Source of the DNA: Oncomelania hupensis
Taxonomy: Eukaryota > Mollusca > Gastropoda > Littorinimorpha > Pomatiopsidae
Assembly: GCA_036898135.1 (NCBI GenBank)
Contig: CM072516.1
Span: forward strand, 26,120,062 to 26,184,061
Reading direction: 5' to 3'
DNA length: 64,000 nucleotides
Shown here: positions 58,820-64,000 of the stretch, in pieces
Numbering within the stretch: position 1 is the stretch's first letter
Layout: every line of letters starts with the position of its first letter
The notes under the pieces: generated by a model
The model's input: the letters and a program-made list of their open reading frames with translations, nothing else
The model's database searches: none
What the model was told of the DNA's origin: nothing
Program-made: the position numbers and the translations under genes

Positions 58820-59170
58820 CACCCAAGTGTCAGAGGACACAAATTTAAATACGAAACGAAACGCACGCACGCATTCCGCCACAAGGACTTTACTGATCTT
58901 GACGCTCCTGTCTTCGACGGGTGTGTGAAGGCTACACAAATACACCCAGAGGGAGGGGGGGGGGTGTGGAGACAAATAGAGAGGTGGGGGTGGGGAGATG
59001 ATATTCGTATTCGTATTGAATACTGGCGAATTTCGGGTTGCTTGCTCGGGGAAAGTGTGCCAGCCGCAGTGCAACCACGCCATCGACCTGTGTGGATGTA
59101 AGGAAGGGTTTGTTTCTGGAACTCACTCTTCTGGGACATAGTCGTCAGGATCTTTAAAGTCTGGTGATAG
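58820..59170. mobile_element. SINE body in partial inverted arrangement
   Basis: CATTCCGCC.CAAGGACTTTACTG and GGCTACACAAATACACCCAG (+) match 47330-47420. The end (59134-59168) contains the inverse GTCAGGATCTTTAAAGTCTG. Confidence 0.6.
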
Positions 59171-59703
59171 AATGCAAAGTTGAAAATTCTAGACTACGGT
59201 TTATACACTAATCTCCCTACCCCAACCCCCGCCACCACTGCCAAGATTTAAAACAAATGAGTAGAAAATTAAACATGATCTTTAAAACAAAAGAGAAAAG
59301 AAAGAAAAGCCTAAAATAAAAATTAAAAAGTGAGAAAGTGACAGAAATAAAATGAGTAAAACAAACAAACAAATAAATAAACAGCAAACATAAATAAGAA
59401 AATCTAAACAAGCGGTTCTTTTTTAAAATTTTATTTTCCTAATGAGCCTATACATCAGCAGGCAGGTGCAGTGCTTGAACGATGCGTTAATGCCTGTAAG
59501 ACCCAGTTGGATACTAACTTCTTAACGGTGTTTAGATGGCTTGTTTACTCCACAATTTCTCTACCTTCGTCACTATCCCCTTTCATCCCCCCTCCCCCCC
59601 TCCCCCCCACTCTTCCTCGCTCTCTCTCTCTTTCTCTCGGGAGTATGTTAAACACCATAAGAAAGTTAGCGTCAACAGGACTCCAAGGAATCAATACGTT
59701 ATA
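59171..59703. other. AT-rich spacer
   Basis: A-rich on + at 59240-59410; C-rich at 59580-59610. No gene. Confidence 0.5.
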
Positions 59704-59907
59704 TACACCCACACAAACTATAACACGTACACATACACACACATACACACGCACGCATACATAATCCCTTTCTAACCCTCCCCCTCCCCCCGCTCTTACG
59801 CACACACGAACACACATGTATAGTGTGGCAGTAAACAGACAAGCGACACTCCGATAAGAAATTAGGATCAAAACAATACTCCGAGGAGCAAATTGAATAC
59901 ACCAGTT

Positions 59908-59948
<41 letters not shown>

Positions 59949-60107
59949 CAGCAAGCGACAGAGATATACGCAGCACTTGGACAGAAACATATAGAGACAG
60001 ACTGAGAAGATAAAGGGAGACACAGAAAAAGAGACAAACAGACAAACACAGAGACTGAAACAGAGGGAGAGGGGAAGAGAGAGACAGACAAAGACAGGCA
60101 GAAAGAT

Positions 60108-60172
<65 letters not shown>

Positions 60173-60241
60173 TAGTAGTTCTGTGTGCATGTGGTGTAGT
60201 GTAGTGTAGTGTAGTGTAGCGTAGTGTAGTGTAGTGTGGTA
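59704..60241. repeat. Microsatellite cluster
   Basis: (CA)n at 59704-59760, (GA)(CAGA)n at 59908-60175 with intervening degenerate copies, and a (GTGTA)n pentanucleotide array at 60190-60241. Confidence 0.93.
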
Positions 60242-60321
60242 TACTGTGTATGTTTGTGTGTTTCTCTGTGTGTGTGAGTGAGTGCTGTGTTTGTAAATAT
60301 AATTTTGTAAAACAGTTGCCC

Positions 60322-60770
60322 ATAAATTCAGGAGAGCTACACTGTGATGCTTAAATCTTAAGGGTGTTTTGGTGGTCTGCTTTATATCTTTTGCCTTTAG
60401 GGAATATTTTCGGAATTCGTTTGTCCTTCACAGTGTGCGTGTGTAAGCATGTGTGTGTGCGTGTGTAAGCATGGTTGTGTGCACGTGTGTATGTGTGTGT
60501 GTTTGCGGTTGTGTGGGTGTGGGTGTGCGTGTGTCGTGGGTGTATGTGTCTGCGTTTGTGCGTGTTTTTTTTTGTACATGTGTAACACCGTTTGTTCCGT
60601 ATAAATTCAGGAGAGCCACACTTTGATGCCAAATTCTTAAGGACGTTTTGGTAGTCTGTTTTATATCTTGTGCCCTTAAGGGGTATTTTCAGAGCTCATA
60701 TGCCCTTCACAGTGGGCGCGTGTAAACGTGATTGCGTGCATGTGTGTGTGCGTGTGTTTAATATTTGTGA
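60322..60770. repeat. ~279-bp tandem duplication
   Basis: ATAAATTCAGGAGAGCYACA, TTTTGGTRGTCTGYTTTATA and GCCCTTCACAGTG-like segments occur at 60322 onward and again at 60601 onward. A TG-rich tract of different length follows each. Confidence 0.88.
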
Positions 60771-60964
60771 AATTTAAATCTAAGCGTCGTGTCCGAACGT
60801 TTAAAAAAGGGCAGCTGCTATATAGCTATATCTAAATATGCATACATGCAACCACAACCAAACGCAGTGGAGCGTGTCCAACAGTCCTCAACACGTTGTG
60901 TGAATTAGCTAACGAAAACAATGATGTGCCTCTGAAGTGACTCTCAATGATTGGACTAGGGGTC

Positions 60965-61130
60965 CCTCCTTTTCTAGTGTGAGGATATCAGGAACCCCAA
61001 TGACTTTATTTAAGCTTCTTACACGCCCATATCGGAGAGCTTTCACCTCAGTAATGTATGTGGATTAATAAAGTCTTCTATGATCATATTATATAGTGTA
61101 AAAGTTTCAAAAATAAAAGAATTCAGACTC
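60965..61130 (+). repeat. Unclassified dispersed repeat, copy 2
   Basis: AGCTTCTTACACGCCCATAT, GGAGAGCTTTCACCTCAGTA, GATTAATAAAGTCTTCTATG and AGTGTAAAAGTTTCAAAAAT. Inverse of 56830-56995. Confidence 0.75.
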
Positions 61131-61187
61131 CCTTTAAAGCATGTTACATTTTAAAGATTTTTTTCAGGTTCGTGATTTATGGGCTTT

Positions 61188-61440
<253 letters not shown>

Positions 61441-62031
61441 AGACAAATAGTTTAGGCCTATCCGAAGATCTCGGTTCGGACCACAAATCAACCATAACCG
61501 ACTTCTCATACAATGGAGCATCACACTAAATAATCAAACAGATCTAGTGAAGGATAAATATAACAATATAAAAAAATATACTCGACGTTTATTCTTCATA
61601 GGTTTAGATAATATGCTATAGATTACAGATTTTAAAATAATAAGGTAAATGTTATTTCAAATCATGTTTGTGTTCATCATTGTCTGTTCAAATCACTCAT
61701 TCTGTTCATTCAATCCAAACAATATAAAATATATTCTTGAGGCTTCAAAATAGTTTTAACAATACTATATACATATGTCGGATATGCAGGCAGGAAAGTG
61801 AAAGAAATGAATTTGGACTTAGTCCACAAGTGCGACGATGACGACTCCCAGCCATAGTTCCCTCTCCACAACGACTTGCCACAAGGTCGTCCTGTTCCTC
61901 TCTGGCCCAAAGCTGGATGCCTCCTTGTGAACATACTTATAAAACAGTTCATCAATATTTATCCCTTCCAACCCTCAATATCTTTAACTGTCCGTTATTA
62001 TTACTTGTAAAGCCCCATTACACAAACACTA
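61441..62031. other. Unannotated spacer
   Basis: An 81-codon minus-strand frame (61710-61955) has no recognisable motif. Confidence 0.45.
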
Positions 62032-62109
62032 TAGCTGAATGATCGTGAATGGGCGATGAATTTGCTGTTCGTTAGTATTATTAATCGCCCATTCACGATC
62101 ATTCAGCTA
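62032..62109. repeat. Perfect 26-bp inverted repeat (hairpin)
   Basis: The arms (62032-62057 and 62084-62109) start TAGCTGAATGATCGTGAATG and are perfectly complementary around a 26-nt loop. It could be the end of a foldback element or a small-RNA precursor. Confidence 0.97.
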
Positions 62110-62455
62110 CTGTCCATCTAAAAATAACTCAACCAAAATTACAACTCTAACAACAGAGATTCGTTATTCAAAATATCATTTTAAAAAACTCCAACCAAGT
62201 TACTGAACAATAATAAATACTTTGTGAGGCCACAACGACGACAGCACTATCACACCCAGTACATCAATTCGTTGAAGAAAACGTTTTTTTTTATAATCAT
62301 AAAACAGCTGCCTATCTTAGTAGAAAGTTCAACCTTTTCTGCAGAGTGGTCGCAATAGGAATGAAATAATGATTATAAACCTAAACCACTGTGCCTAACT
62401 GACTACTAATCAACACTTATAAATTAAGCATTAAGGCATGCAAAAATCATGTCTA
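62110..62455. other. Unannotated AT-rich spacer
   Basis: Nothing recognised. Confidence 0.45.
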
Positions 62456-63065
62456 TAATCAAATTAACCCCCCCTCCCCCCACCGTTGGGGTGCCGGGGG
62501 TTTCAGTATAAATAGTATTCCCACTTTCTGGAAATTTAGTGCTTTAAATTCCCACTGTCGCTGTCTTTCTCATTTGCTCTTTTCATTCATGCTCTGTTCT
62601 ATCAATCTGCTATACTATCTTCTTCTTCGCTAGACCAGTCCCCTACCTTTTTTCTTGAAAACTCTTCCGGGACAAGACTCCTTATTTGTGCATGAGGTCT
62701 GTTGGATCAGCTTGGGAATATTGGACGCTTTCTGCCAGGTGGTCACTAGGGCTTCCTATGATGTTACTATTTAGCAATGTAGGCATTTTATATGTATGTG
62801 TTTTGTTGTATAATTTATAATGATGTTTGTATTCTATTTTGTTTTTGTAAACGGGGGTTCGATAAATTAGAGTACAGCCTCAGCGTCCCCTGCGTGGGAT
62901 GTCTTTATTGTAAAGTGACTGGCTGGTGGAGAGCTTTCAGTTTTACCACTAGGGTTGTTTCAGCAGATCTTTGATGCGGATCAGGGGTTGTCCGGTCCTG
63001 ATTTGGCTCGGAAGAGTCCGCTGGACCTAAAGCAATAATCATGTAATGTAATGTAATCAAATTAA
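62456..63065 (+). mobile_element. ~586-bp (ATGTA)n-tailed retroposon, second copy
   Basis: The element (62468-63053) is collinear and nearly identical with 55315-55888 from CGTTGGGGTGCCGGGGG to the ATGTAATGTA tail. TAATCAAATTAA at 62456-62467 and 63054-63065 is a perfect 12-bp target duplication. The 5' start coincides with that of the other copy. Confidence 0.9.
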
Positions 63066-63368
63066 ATTATTGTACCCCCCCCCCCCCCCCCAAAAAAAAA
63101 AAAAAAAACAAAAAAAAAAACCCGGTGTTGAGGCAATTATGTGACCGACTTGAAAAGTCGTCCGTTACAGATATCAATGTGGAGTGTTGAGGGCGGTATT
63201 ACCATGTACAGCGGTAAACCGTCGTCTGCTGTTCGCTCGGTACGCTATACCGCTTCAGGTCCCGTAAACCTGTCCGCCCCCGTTAACTCCTTTCTCAAGA
63301 CAAATTCCAATTTTAGGGAAGGAGGCCAATTGGGCGGATAGTCACAATTTGCCATTTTGATTTCGTCC
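63066..63368. other. Low-complexity and unique spacer
   Basis: Poly-C and poly-A runs at 63076-63120, then unique sequence without a supported gene. Confidence 0.5.
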
Positions 63369-63768
63369 ATCCTATCCTATTCTATCCTATCCCGTTACTC
63401 AAAGGTCGTAGGGGCACCACAGATGATCGTTTAACCAGTGTACTCCATCTTTCTTTGTCCTCAGCAACCCTCATGGCTTCGCTCAATGTCAAGCCAGTCC
63501 ATTCTCGAATGTTGTCCTCCTACCTCTTTTTCTGTCTCTCTCTTCTTCTGCCTCCTCGCACCGTGCCTTTCAGGGTGGTCTTTGCAAGGCCTGATGCTCT
63601 GGTGACGTGGCCAAACCATCGGAGTTTCCGTTTCTTCACCACTGTGAGCATGTCATCGTATTGTCCAATGGCTTGTGTGATGGTCTGTCGGACTTCGTCG
63701 CTGGTAATGTGCTGGGTATACGAAATTCCCAAAAGTCTTCTGAAGCACCTCATCTCCATGATTTCGTC
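63369..63768 (-). mobile_element. Non-LTR retrotransposon 3' end, copy C
   Basis: (CCTAT)n start shared with copies A and B. The minus strand encodes EMRCFRRLLGISYTQHITS, EVRQTITQAIGQYDDMLTV and KKRKLRWFGHVTRASGLAK in one frame. It is 5'-truncated near 63768. Confidence 0.87.
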
Positions 63769-64000
63769 TACAATGTAATTATTTTCGAAAACATAACATG
63801 TACGTTGTTTATCTGGACGGGTTTGACCAGTTGTTATTGAAGCTCTGTTCTTTCCTGTCGTCAAGTTTAATAAAATGCCTTCTGAGTAAAAATCCGAAAG
63901 TCCTTCTTTTTGTTTTTGCTTTATTTTGTAGAAAATAAAATAAAGTAAAAGCTTTTGATAAAATATCTTAGTTTAAAAAAAAAACTCTTAAAACGCCGAC
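63769..64000. other. Unannotated window end
   Basis: Nothing recognised. Confidence 0.45.

Overview
This is a repeat-dense, intron-rich animal genomic window with no bacterial-style gene packing. I see long introns with GT/AG splice sites and many microsatellites: (CT)n, (CA)n, (ATT)n, (GATA)n and (AT)n. There are several families of tRNA-headed SINEs, some with a core reading roughly GTTTTCTCCGGGTACTCC, which I take to be the Nin-DC/Meta-SINE domain. There are also degenerate non-LTR retrotransposons and small DNA transposons. This fits a marine invertebrate, most plausibly a gastropod or other mollusc, but the species cannot be read from the sequence. One 500-N assembly gap lies at 39650-40149.

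Host gene. The only convincing host gene is on the + strand. A TATA box at 17741 precedes a first coding exon (17907-18396, good Kozak context). It splices in frame to a second exon at 39327-39574. Together they encode the N-terminal part of a CABIT-domain protein (THEMIS/GAREM-type signalling adaptor family). The roughly 20.9-kb intron splits the CABIT domain and holds most of the mobile DNA in the left half of the window. I could not place exon 3 with confidence; it may lie in the gap, in 40150-64000, or beyond.

Nested insertions in intron 1. A non-LTR element runs from about 25420 to 36340. Its reverse transcriptase is cut just before the FADD-type catalytic motif by a 6.55-kb insertion (28452-35002), and the reading frame resumes correctly on the far side. 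The insertion has a 4-bp target duplication (GTCC), short imperfect inverted ends (CCAG..AACA) and TTGGATGCCAAG-type subterminal repeats. It carries a spliced multi-exon gene of unknown function, and I see no recognisable transposase. That element is itself invaded by an 870-bp inverted-repeat element (target duplication GGTGCA) and by a 33-bp retroposon stub. The LINE holds a second, 893-bp inverted-repeat element (target duplication TAGAC), an in-frame 129-bp tandem duplication and a (CT)n expansion. This nest is the most interesting part of the window.

Other regions. 1-17400 holds LINE tails, a 665-bp TA-flanked MITE, a compound TG minisatellite and a Rex1-like LINE remnant. 36796-38648 is a LINE with a 517-codon open frame lying between GA microsatellites. 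40150-50650 is SINE-rich with large trinucleotide, GATA and pyrimidine tracts, plus another LINE 3' half. 51500-53900 has a hairpin built from two inverted tRNA-Asp-like heads and a field of GGGAGTACTTCTGGGAT palindromic half-sites. 55200-63100 has two copies of an undescribed element of about 575 bp with an (ATGTA)n tail. One copy is flanked by an unusually long (about 86 bp) direct repeat, and three tiny 33-57-bp stubs of the same family lie elsewhere. The window ends in another copy of the LINE tail with which it began.
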